Below, piece after piece: positions 1 to 6,340 of a stretch of 64,000 nucleotides of DNA (its first letter is position 1; every line of letters begins with the position of its first letter). The position numbers were made by a program, and so were the translations under genes. This stretch comes from Thauera humireducens (GTDB taxonomy: Bacteria; Pseudomonadota; Gammaproteobacteria; Burkholderiales; Rhodocyclaceae): assembly GCF_001051995.2 (NCBI RefSeq), contig NZ_CP014646.1:1178001-1242000 (forward strand), given 5' to 3'. A model generated the notes under the pieces. The model saw nothing but the letters and a program-made list of their open reading frames with translations. It was not told the DNA's origin and did not search any database.

Positions 1-2
1 AG

Positions 3-437
3 GCCGAGATGATCGCCGAAGCGCTGGACCCGCTGAACGCAACGCTGGCCGAACATGCAGCACTCGCGCAGTGGCAGCCACCGCGCATCGGTCCCGACAT
101 GCTCATCACGGTTGGGGGGCGGGCCTACAGCCTGTGCTCTGAAAGCGAGCGCTGGCGTGCCGATGCGCTGATCGCGCTCACGATTGCGCAGCTCTCAGGC
201 CTGCGGTTCGTCGTGCTGGATCGGCTGGACGTGCTGGACGCCACCGGCCGCGAGGACGCGCTGTTCTGGCTCTCTGACCTGGCTGAGGCGGGGCAGATCG
301 GCTCCGCCATCGTGCTGGCGACGCTCAAGAGCGCCCCGGCGGCCGCCGCACTGCCGGCGCATATCGCAAGTCACTGGATCGAGCGCGGCACCCTGATTGC
401 CACCCACACCAACCAGCAAGCCCTGGAGGCAGCATGA
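3..437 (+). CDS. C-terminal part of a phage-type SMC/RecF-like AAA ATPase (5' partial)
   Basis: The frame is already open at the window edge, so this is the tail of a longer protein. The visible 140 or so residues contain a signature-like SESERWR stretch followed by a Walker B-like hydrophobic strand FVVLDRLDVLD and a later strand SAIVLATLK. That order is typical of the C-terminal ATPase lobe of SMC/Rad50/RecF-type proteins. In phages such proteins usually partner an exonuclease, and a DEDDh exonuclease lies two genes downstream. The stop overlaps the next ATG (ATGA), so translation is probably coupled. The Walker A motif would lie upstream of the window, so the family call rests on half a protein. 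Confidence 0.6.
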   Translation, partial: AEMIAEALDPLNATLAEHAALAQWQPPRIGPDMLITVGGRAYSLCSESERWRADALIALTIAQLSGLRFVVLDRLDVLDATGREDALFWLSDLAEAGQIGSAIVLATLKSAPAAAALPAHIASHWIERGTLIATHTNQQALEAA

Positions 438-1042
438 GCAAGACCGGCCGACCGCCCAAGCCGCCGCTCTACGTTCTGCCGCACGGCATCGAGGTCATCG
501 GCGAATACCCGCCGCGCGGCGCCAATAGGTACTGGCGCGTGCGCATACGGCCTCACCCGTTCTTCGATGGCGTGAAGGTGGTTCACGGTGGCTGCTACGT
601 GCGTCGCAATCGCGTGATCTTGGCGTCGAAGCTCGGGCGCGCCCTCACGCAGGAAGAGCATGCCCACCACGACGATGAGGACCGCGGCAACGATGCCGCC
701 GGAAACATTGAGCGGCTGACGCCGGCCGAGCACAACCGCCACCACAAGACAGGTGCAAAGCACACCGCTGAAGCGAAGCAGCGCATCAGTGCGGGCCTCA
801 AGCGGGCCATCTCGGAAGGGGTGCGCCCGCCTCCTCCGCCTCCCAACTGGACAGGCAGGAAGCACACCGAAGAGGCGAAGGCGCGCATGTCTTCGACTCG
901 CCGAGCGCTAATTTCGTCCGGCGCATTGCCGAAGTCCGTCCCGCCATCCGGCAAGGGGCGGCCCATGTCCGATAGCGCGAAGGAACGAATTCGTGCTGCC
1001 AAATTGGCCTACTGGGCCAGGAAGAAGGAGCAACACCTATGA
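434..1042 (+). CDS. HNH endonuclease with NUMOD3-type DNA-binding repeats
   Basis: This 202-residue protein has a compact His/Asp-rich HNH-like core (EEHAHHDDEDRGND, then IERLTPAEHNRHHK, around residues 75-105). Three NUMOD3-like modules follow: KHTAEAKQRIS, KHTEEAKARMS and MSDSAKERIRAAK. NUMOD3 modules are sequence-specific DNA-binding elements of homing-type and phage HNH nucleases. The gene overlaps its neighbours on both sides by ATGA junctions, so it is a full member of the operon. It may be a free-standing homing endonuclease or a phage DNA-processing nuclease. The HNH residues were assigned by eye. Confidence 0.75.
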   Translation: MSKTGRPPKPPLYVLPHGIEVIGEYPPRGANRYWRVRIRPHPFFDGVKVVHGGCYVRRNRVILASKLGRALTQEEHAHHDDEDRGNDAAGNIERLTPAEHNRHHKTGAKHTAEAKQRISAGLKRAISEGVRPPPPPPNWTGRKHTEEAKARMSSTRRALISSGALPKSVPPSGKGRPMSDSAKERIRAAKLAYWARKKEQHL

Positions 1043-1644
1043 AACCCATCCTGTTCTACGATTCGGAGACGCAATCGCTTCCGTTGTGGAATCAACCCAG
1101 CGATCACCCCGACCAGCCCCACATCGTCCAACTCGCTGCCCTTCTGGTCGATCCCGACACGCGCGAGTCCATCGCCAGCATGGACGTGATCGTGCGCCCC
1201 GATGGCTGGACGATTCCCGCCGATGTCGCGGCGGTGCACGGCATCACGACCGAGCGCGCAATCACCGTCGGCGTGTCCGAGAGCATTGCGCTCGGGCTCT
1301 TCATGGACCTGTGGCACGCCGCCGATTTTCGTGTCGGGCACAACGAGAGCTTCGACGCCAGAATCATCCGCATCGCCCAACACCGCTTCGAATGTGGCGA
1401 ACTCGACGTGTGGAAGGAAGGTCGCGCGGAGTGCACCGCCCGGTTGGCAACGCCCATCTGTGCCCTGCCGCCGACCGAGAAAATGAAGGCCGCCAAGCGC
1501 TTCCACCACAAGACGCCGAACCTGAGCGAGGCCTACCGTCACCTCACCGGCCGCGAGCTCGAGAACGCACACAGCGCAATGGCTGACGTACTCGCCTGCA
1601 GGGACGTATATTTCAACATCATCGACATGAAGGAAGCAGCATGA
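1039..1644 (+). CDS. DEDDh-type 3'-5' exonuclease (DnaQ-like)
   Basis: This 201-residue protein matches the DnaQ/RNase T exonuclease fold. Exo I is FYDSET near residue 8 (Asp and Glu metal ligands) and a HGIT motif lies near residue 70. Exo II is VGHNESFDARI near residue 103, and Exo III is HSAMADVLACRDVY near residue 180, giving the His and last Asp of DEDDh. The tyrosine in place of the usual Phe/Leu before DSET is a mild variation. The start overlaps the HNH gene stop and the stop overlaps the next start. In a phage early operon it probably processes DNA ends together with the upstream ATPase; that role is inferred from context. Confidence 0.85.
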   Translation: MKPILFYDSETQSLPLWNQPSDHPDQPHIVQLAALLVDPDTRESIASMDVIVRPDGWTIPADVAAVHGITTERAITVGVSESIALGLFMDLWHAADFRVGHNESFDARIIRIAQHRFECGELDVWKEGRAECTARLATPICALPPTEKMKAAKRFHHKTPNLSEAYRHLTGRELENAHSAMADVLACRDVYFNIIDMKEAA

Positions 1645-1868
1645 AGGCCCCCAACTACACCGGCGAGGAAGTGCTCGCGATCCGCAAAAAGCTCCGTATG
1701 AACCAGATGGAGTTCTGGTGGCCCCTCGGCATCACGCAGAGCGGCGGCAGCCGCTACGAATCCGGCCGGAACATCCCGAAGACGGTGCAGAAACTACTGG
1801 CGATCGCCTATGGCACCGAGAAGCAGTCCGCCGCGGTTGTCGAAGCCCTGCGCAAACGCGACGCCTGA
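1641..1868 (+). CDS. Small helix-turn-helix (XRE/Cro-like) protein
   Basis: This 75-residue protein contains a Cro/CI-like helix-turn-helix: EEVLAIRKKLRMNQMEFWWPLGITQSGGSRYESG. The Q-x3-W/F and S-RYESG pattern resembles phage DNA-binding proteins of the XRE or YdaS type. It is the last gene of the overlapped four-gene operon and a strong terminator hairpin follows 24 bp after its stop. It could be a phage regulator. Its operator cannot be identified. Confidence 0.7.
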   Translation: MKAPNYTGEEVLAIRKKLRMNQMEFWWPLGITQSGGSRYESGRNIPKTVQKLLAIAYGTEKQSAAVVEALRKRDA

Positions 1869-1892
1869 TCAGCCCCTAACCCACACCACCGA

Positions 1893-1916
1893 GCCCGGCC
1901 CCGCGCCGGGCTTTTT
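1893..1916 (+). terminator. Rho-independent terminator of the phage early operon
   Basis: A perfect 7-bp stem (GCCCGGC / GCCGGGC) with a 5-nt loop is followed directly by TTTTT. It ends the overlapped ATPase-HNH-exonuclease-HTH operon and precedes the next gene by 14 bp. Confidence 0.85.
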
Positions 1917-1930
1917 CATGGACGAACGAA

Positions 1931-2932
1931 ATGAACGCACGCGAACACCTCACCGTCGAGCAGGCGCTCGACGCCGCCCCTGGAATGCTCACTTCTGAAG
2001 AGATCGAGCAGGCAACCGGCCTCGATGAGAAGGCTGTGCGCGCCGAACTGAGGCGAATCGCAGGGCTCGGCAACCTCGAGCATGTTCCGGGCCGCGGGCG
2101 CGGGATCAAGTCCCGCTATGGCCTGATCGCACGACTGGGGACTGGAGCCCTGGGATCCGCACCGTCGCAATCAGCGGGAATTCCCCTAGTTGAGCAGAAT
2201 CATGGGGTTGCTGCGGATGAGCCCGGTGCTCTCGCTGTGATCGCCGACATCCGCGCTGCGGTCGGGGACAAGACCGGGAAGATCATGCTGGGCGAACTTG
2301 CCGCGCACATCGGCAAGATCTACGAACTCGGCGAAGCTCACCGAGAGGAGTGCATGAGATGGGAGCGGGCAATGATGACCGCCATCGGCGCCGACAGCAT
2401 CGGCGACGTCGTCGAGGCGATCAGGCAGCTGGAAGCCAACAACCGCATCCGCGGCGAGAACTGCGACACCCTCCGCCAGCAGATCCTCGAGCGCGACAGC
2501 GCCAGGGAGATCATGGATGCGCAGATCATTGCTGCCAGCGAGACGCTTGCGCCGTGCGTGCTCGGTGACGTCGACACCTCTGACATGGGCCTGCAGGAGA
2601 TCGCCGAAGCCGTTGCCGTTGCGATGGCCGATACAGCCGCAAAGCTCGGGCGAGCGATCAGTGATAACGAGGCACTGCGCATGCAGCTGTCCGAGGCCTA
2701 CGCCGAGCGCGACGAAATCAGGCTGCGTAACGATAGCCCGCCGGCAGATCAACCAGTCGGCTACCTGGTGCGCGCCACAAAGCGCAAGCCGCGCACGCTT
2801 CACGACGAGGACAAGGCACGCGAAGCCGCACTCGGAGCGATCCGTGCCGGCGCACCGCGCGCGGAGGTCTTCGCGCTTGTGCCGGTCGGGCAAGCGAAGC
2901 GTGGTGCGGAGTGGAAGGAGGCAAAGGGATGA
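1931..2932 (+). CDS. Phage-associated protein with N-terminal winged-helix-like segment, function unknown
   Basis: This 333-residue protein is not recognised as a whole. Residues 1-65 (LTSEEIEQATGLDEKAVRAELRRIAGLGNLEHVPGR region) read as a winged-helix DNA-binding segment. The middle, about 100-270, is helical and charged, with probable coiled coil between about 150 and 270. The C-terminal 60 residues (VGYLVRATKRKPRTLHDEDKA and following) form a separate basic module. The gene sits alone after a terminator and couples to a tiny downstream frame through an ATGA overlap. A DNA-binding accessory role in the element is plausible but unproven. Confidence 0.55.
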   Translation: MNAREHLTVEQALDAAPGMLTSEEIEQATGLDEKAVRAELRRIAGLGNLEHVPGRGRGIKSRYGLIARLGTGALGSAPSQSAGIPLVEQNHGVAADEPGALAVIADIRAAVGDKTGKIMLGELAAHIGKIYELGEAHREECMRWERAMMTAIGADSIGDVVEAIRQLEANNRIRGENCDTLRQQILERDSAREIMDAQIIAASETLAPCVLGDVDTSDMGLQEIAEAVAVAMADTAAKLGRAISDNEALRMQLSEAYAERDEIRLRNDSPPADQPVGYLVRATKRKPRTLHDEDKAREAALGAIRAGAPRAEVFALVPVGQAKRGAEWKEAKG

Positions 2933-2988
2933 GCCTCCCATATGAGAGGAACATTCTGCCGGCGCTTTCTGCGCCGAAGGAGAAGTGA
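2929..2988 (+). CDS. Putative 19-residue microprotein translated from an ATGA overlap
   Basis: The ATG overlaps the stop of the preceding gene. A strong Shine-Dalgarno AAGGAGG lies at 2915-2921, 7 nt upstream. The frame reads MSLPYERNILPALSAPKEK and stops 2 nt before the next ATG at 2991, with that gene's own AGGAG inside its last codons. It may be a real micropeptide or just a translational coupling device. Only the spacing and ribosome-binding sites support it. Confidence 0.4.
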   Translation: MSLPYERNILPALSAPKEK

Positions 2989-2990
2989 CT

Positions 2991-3440
2991 ATGCGTAAGC
3001 GCGGCGCCAACATCCGCCACAAGGCCAAGGCCGCGCCCGGACTGATTGCACAGAACCTGGGCCCGGAGTACGAGACCCGCCTGCGCATGGCCGTCGAAGC
3101 ATTCCGCGGCGGCTGGGCGCAATCCGCGCACTTCAATGACCTCGCGGACACGCTCGACCTGCTGCAGCTCGGCATCGCGCTATACCCGGGGCAGAAGGCC
3201 GACCCCAGCACCTCGACTGCCGCAGAGGTCGCCCTGGTGGCCATGCAGAACATCCGCGAGCGCTACGAGTCACGCGGAAAGATTGGCACCACCGGTGAGG
3301 AGCTGAAGGCGCTCGAGTTGCTGGCAGAGGTCAGCATGGATTACTGGAATCGGCGCAGTGGCGCCCTGTTCGCGGAGGCCTATCGGCAACTTAGGGCAGT
3401 GCGACATGTGCAACGGAAAGCGGAACAGGAGGCAGCATGA
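2991..3440 (+). CDS. Phage-associated hypothetical protein
   Basis: This 149-residue protein has a basic N-terminus (MRKRGANIRHKAKA) and a largely helical body without recognised catalytic motifs. The ATG at 2991 is preferred to the in-frame GTG at 2985 because the AGGAG at 2978-2982 is spaced 8 nt from the ATG. Its stop overlaps the next ATG. The conserved-looking core (DLADTLDLLQLGIALYPGQ, then a helical stretch near residues 75-125) suggests a structural or regulatory phage protein. No function is assigned. Confidence 0.6.
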   Translation: MRKRGANIRHKAKAAPGLIAQNLGPEYETRLRMAVEAFRGGWAQSAHFNDLADTLDLLQLGIALYPGQKADPSTSTAAEVALVAMQNIRERYESRGKIGTTGEELKALELLAEVSMDYWNRRSGALFAEAYRQLRAVRHVQRKAEQEAA

Positions 3441-3565
3441 GCACGATCGGCCTCATCGTTGCCGCTCTGATCATCGGGCACAACATCAGGAAGGGGCTCG
3501 AGCGAGTTGCTGATGCAATCGCGAGCCACCGCACACGTAACAGGAAACACCAACCGCCGGCATGA
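3437..3565 (+). CDS. 42-residue putative single-pass membrane peptide
   Basis: This short gene starts on the ATGA overlap with the previous stop and has GGAGG 8 bases upstream. It encodes an N-terminal hydrophobic segment (IGLIVAALIIG, residues 4-14) followed by a basic tail (KGLERVADAI, then SHRTRNRKHQPP). That layout suits a small inner-membrane peptide with a cytoplasmic basic tail, as seen in many phage accessory genes. Its stop codon lies in the loop of the following terminator hairpin. No homologue is recognised. Confidence 0.5.
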   Translation: MSTIGLIVAALIIGHNIRKGLERVADAIASHRTRNRKHQPPA

Positions 3566-3576
3566 CCGGCGGTTTT
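3554..3576 (+). terminator. Rho-independent terminator overlapping the end of the 42-residue gene
   Basis: A perfect 7-bp stem (CCGCCGG / CCGGCGG) has loop CATGA and is followed by TTTT. The TGA stop of the upstream short gene is within the loop. Confidence 0.8.
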
Positions 3577-3593
3577 CATTTCAGGAGCCGAAG

Positions 3594-3989
3594 ATGGCAA
3601 AAGCCGACGCAAGGAAGAAAGTGGCGCTAACGCCGATTCTGCTGGATCTCTCGACCGCCGCCGCAGTTGTCTCGCTCTCCGAATGGACGATTCAAGATCT
3701 GGTCCGCAAAGGCGAGTTCCCCGCGCCGCGCCAGATGTCTGGCCGCCGCGTCGGCTGGCTGTTGCGCGAGCTGCAGGAGTGGGCGGAGTCGAGGCCGGTG
3801 TCGCAGATCCCGCCGCCGCCGAATACCGGCGCACCGAAGCGGAAGGAGGCGGCTTTACCACGCCTGCCCTCGCCGATCGGGCAGGCACAGTTACGCGATT
3901 GCCATATCGAGAGCTCTTGTTTAAGCTGCTTCACGGATGATGAAAGAGTTAGGACCGGAGTATGCAGTCCTTTGGACTCCTCCAAGTGA
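3594..3989 (+). CDS. AlpA-like phage DNA-binding regulator
   Basis: From the ATG at 3594, with AGGAG about 8 nt upstream, this encodes 131 residues. Residues 12-65 (LLDLSTAAAVVSLSEWTIQDLVRKGEFPAPRQMSGRRVGW in outline) match the AlpA/MerR-like winged-helix fold. They include the typical KGEFPxPxxxxxRxxGW wing and a following LxEWxxSRP helix. AlpA proteins act as excisionase-like or transcriptional activators in P4-type elements, which fits the P4-type integrase nearby. The last 40 or so residues lie in visibly AT-richer DNA and exceed the usual AlpA length, suggesting that the 3' end was extended by a cargo insertion. Confidence 0.75.
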   Translation: MAKADARKKVALTPILLDLSTAAAVVSLSEWTIQDLVRKGEFPAPRQMSGRRVGWLLRELQEWAESRPVSQIPPPPNTGAPKRKEAALPRLPSPIGQAQLRDCHIESSCLSCFTDDERVRTGVCSPLDSSK

Positions 3990-4145
3990 AGTCGAAGATT
4001 TGCAGGAAACATTTTACATGTCGGAACTGAGATCATCACAGAGGTCGCAAGGGTCGGCTAATGCGTCATTTCATCCGAGCTGCACAAACAGTCGTGCGAG
4101 CAGGTAAGTTCAGCAGTTCGCTTTCGCAAGGCCACGGAGCGCCCC

Positions 4146-4679
4146 ATGCCACCTAGTCAAGCATTTGATGCCACGCTGTGGATCACTGAGAACATGTGCG
4201 GAGGAACTAGACTCCGCCCTGAAACGTCAACAGCCGTTGCGAACTTCACATTGATGTGGAATCTCTTCGAGGACGTTGTTTGTGGAAATCACGCAAACGT
4301 GCGGACATTCGAGATGTTGGCTGCTCGCCTCGCTGAGGCTCCAATCGCCGAGGACAACTTAGCTGTCCTTTGTGACTGCCTGGCCTTTTGGACCTTTCGA
4401 TACCGAGAACCTGAGGGTTTCTCAGCCAGATTCGCCGATCTTCGTTTTCGCGCCAACGATCAGCGCGAGGTCGTTGAGGGCGTATTGCTTGGAACGCACG
4501 GAGGTTTAAACGAAAAACTTCTGTCGTTGATGGTGATCGTCTATCGTCTTCGAAACAACCTCTTCCATGGACTCAAGACCATAGACATGCTGAATAAGCA
4601 AGTTCAGAACCTTGACACCGCCAGCCGCTGTCTCGGCGCGCTGGTCCGCGCAACACGCAGTCACCTCATCCTGAACTAA
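4146..4679 (+). CDS. HEPN-like cargo protein of unknown function
   Basis: This 177-residue protein is mostly helical. Near its C-terminus it has RLRNNLFHG (residues 134-142), a fit to the R-x4-6-H motif of HEPN RNases (R136 to H141) with the polar Asn after Arg that is common in active members. A GGAG lies 6 nt before the ATG. The surrounding DNA (about 3890-4740) is clearly AT-richer than the neighbouring genes, the gene stands alone, and it sits next to the integrase, the usual place for accessory defence genes. HEPN proteins often act as toxins or anti-phage RNases. Function here is inferred from one motif and position. Confidence 0.5.
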   Translation: MPPSQAFDATLWITENMCGGTRLRPETSTAVANFTLMWNLFEDVVCGNHANVRTFEMLAARLAEAPIAEDNLAVLCDCLAFWTFRYREPEGFSARFADLRFRANDQREVVEGVLLGTHGGLNEKLLSLMVIVYRLRNNLFHGLKTIDMLNKQVQNLDTASRCLGALVRATRSHLILN

Positions 4680-4870
4680 CGTCGCCGAGCGAATGACGCT
4701 ACTCGATCTGCGTAGGTCATTCTGACCTGTGCGAACTCTGCCCCCCGCAGTTGAGCGCGACATTTCGTCATGGCTCAACAGCATCAAAGGGGCGATCGCG
4801 AAATATCGAACGAGCCACTTCCGCGCGCAACGACCACGCTTCACCGCCCCATCCCCAGATGCCGTGGCAC

Positions 4871-6178
4871 TCAAGCCTGGAACCGCGCAAGTTCTTCGAG
4901 CCTGTCAGCGAGGCGGCGCAGCCACTCGACTCGCTCAGCATCGTACTGATGCCTGTTGTACACACCGGCCACGCCTGGGATCATGTGCCCAAGCACCGAT
5001 TCAGCCACGTCACTCGGGCAGCCCATCGCGGCCAGCAGCGTCCTCGCCGACCTCCGCAGATCGTGAGGTGCCCAGTGCGTCACAGAAAGCCGCGCGCGCT
5101 CGGACTCCGGGCGCGTCGTGCTGTACGGCTGGTGGTAGTACACCGCCACCTGAATGCTTTTCTGTTCAGTGTGCGTCAGTTTCCCGTCGCGCGTCTTCGA
5201 CGGGAATAGCCAGCCGTCGCCGAATCTTTCCTTCCTGCGCAGCACAACGCTCTGCGCCCGCCCGAACAGCGGTACGCGCAGATCCGTTGCACCCTCGTGC
5301 CGCGCGTTCTTGGTCTTGGCCTTCGGGATCGTCCACCACCAGATCCCACCCGCCTCCTGCCGGACCTCCCTCCCCTCCATCGCTACGATCTCCGCGCCGC
5401 GTGTGCCCGTCCAGAGGTACAGCGTCAGCGCATCCTCCACCAGGGCCGTGAAATTCGGCAGCCACCGGACCAGCGCGCCGATCTCGTCGGGCGACAGCAC
5501 GCGCTTGGTCGTACCAACGCGCTCGCCCGCGATCATCTTTCCCTTCGACTTGATCTTCCCGCGCAGGATGAGGCGCCACCAGTTCGGCACGGAGTCTGGA
5601 AGCCTGCCGGCGTCGATCGCGTAATCCCAGGCTGCGCCCAACTCCGAGCGTAGCTTCTTGGCTTGGACCGGCGTGGCTGCGGCGTAGCTTTGGATCAGGT
5701 CGAAGGCGTGCGAACGCGTCACCTCGGCCGCGGCCATGTCGCCGAACGCCCCGAGCATCGTGGCGAACATCCGGCGGACTTCATCGGCCCCCTTCTTCGC
5801 GCGCGAGAGCCTGACGTAACCCTCGTAGTAGTCGTTGCAGAGCGCAGCAACGGTGTAGCTGGACTGCGCCCTCGCCGCGACGGCCTGCGACCGGGCGAGT
5901 TGGCCCGCCGCCCTCGCCTGCTTCGCCTCCAGAGCCGGATCGCCTCCAGCCTCACGCGACGCCCGCAGCTTCTCCCACTCCGCGACAGCGGCATGCAGCG
6001 ACATTGCCGGCCAGCGACCGAGCTTCGTCTGCCGCATTCGCCCGTCGATCGGGCTCTTGTAACGGTAGGTCCACGTCCTGAAGTGCTCAGTCGCCTCGAG
6101 GCGAAGCCCCGGAAATTCGGGGCTGGTAAGATGCTGCCCCGCCTGCAGCAGTTTCATCGCGCGGGCATCGAAGGTCAT
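4871..6178 (-). CDS. int: P4-type tyrosine recombinase/integrase
   Basis: This 435-residue integrase has an N-terminal arm-type DNA-binding domain of the P4/DUF4102 class (residues about 1-90), a SAM-like core-binding domain, and a C-terminal catalytic domain. Visible catalytic elements are the first Arg in LYLWTGTRGAEIVAME, the H-x-x-R box in HDLRRSARTLL, the GH dipeptide in VLGHMIPG, and the nucleophile tyrosine in GVYNRHQY. It lies at the element end and reads away from mutS. Such integrases usually target tRNA genes, but none is visible here, so the attachment site is probably the short region before mutS. Confidence 0.93.
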   Translation of the reverse strand: MTFDARAMKLLQAGQHLTSPEFPGLRLEATEHFRTWTYRYKSPIDGRMRQTKLGRWPAMSLHAAVAEWEKLRASREAGGDPALEAKQARAAGQLARSQAVAARAQSSYTVAALCNDYYEGYVRLSRAKKGADEVRRMFATMLGAFGDMAAAEVTRSHAFDLIQSYAAATPVQAKKLRSELGAAWDYAIDAGRLPDSVPNWWRLILRGKIKSKGKMIAGERVGTTKRVLSPDEIGALVRWLPNFTALVEDALTLYLWTGTRGAEIVAMEGREVRQEAGGIWWWTIPKAKTKNARHEGATDLRVPLFGRAQSVVLRRKERFGDGWLFPSKTRDGKLTHTEQKSIQVAVYYHQPYSTTRPESERARLSVTHWAPHDLRRSARTLLAAMGCPSDVAESVLGHMIPGVAGVYNRHQYDAERVEWLRRLADRLEELARFQA

Positions 6179-6180
6179 GG

Positions 6181-6271
6181 CGGCGTAGGATTGCAGATGA
6201 GGTTGCAGCCGGCGTAGGTTCTTTTTCGACCACCGCCGACAGGGCGTCAGAGAAAACTACGCCGATCCTAC
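6181..6271. repeat. Repeated GGCGTAG motifs upstream of the integrase (possible arm-type or att sites)
   Basis: Just outside the integrase start there are two direct copies of GGCGTAGG (about 6182 and 6213). A third, inverted block reads ACTACGCC followed by ATCCTAC near 6256-6271. Short repeated motifs beside an integrase gene are typical of arm-type binding sites. The element's other end is outside the window, so the att core cannot be defined. Confidence 0.35.
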
Positions 6272-6316
6272 TCTCGATGACCTAGTGTTGCCACATGCAG
6301 ACAAGCGCTGCCTCTA

Positions 6317-6332
6317 CTGTTATAAATTACAG
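6317..6332. promoter_or_regulatory. LexA (SOS) box between int and mutS
   Basis: CTGTTATAAATTACAG fits the CTGT-N8-ACAG LexA consensus perfectly. Together with its flanks it differs at only two of 19 positions from the box in front of lexA at 19934. It ends 8 bp before the assigned mutS start and lies in the region divergent to the integrase gene, so it could control either. Confidence 0.75.
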
Positions 6333-6340
6333 CCTACCGA

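Noticed and set aside
2961..2976. GGCGC-N6-GCGCC hairpin before the gene at 2991 as a terminator or riboswitch
   Set aside because: The stem is only 5 bp, has no T tract and lies inside the 19-codon frame.
2186..3253. 355-codon minus-strand frame in the phage region
   Set aside because: It lies antisense to two plus-strand genes with good ribosome-binding sites and has no recognisable motif.
6179..6340. tRNA gene as the integration target next to the integrase
   Set aside because: No cloverleaf, TTC-loop or CCA-like 3' end can be drawn in the interval.
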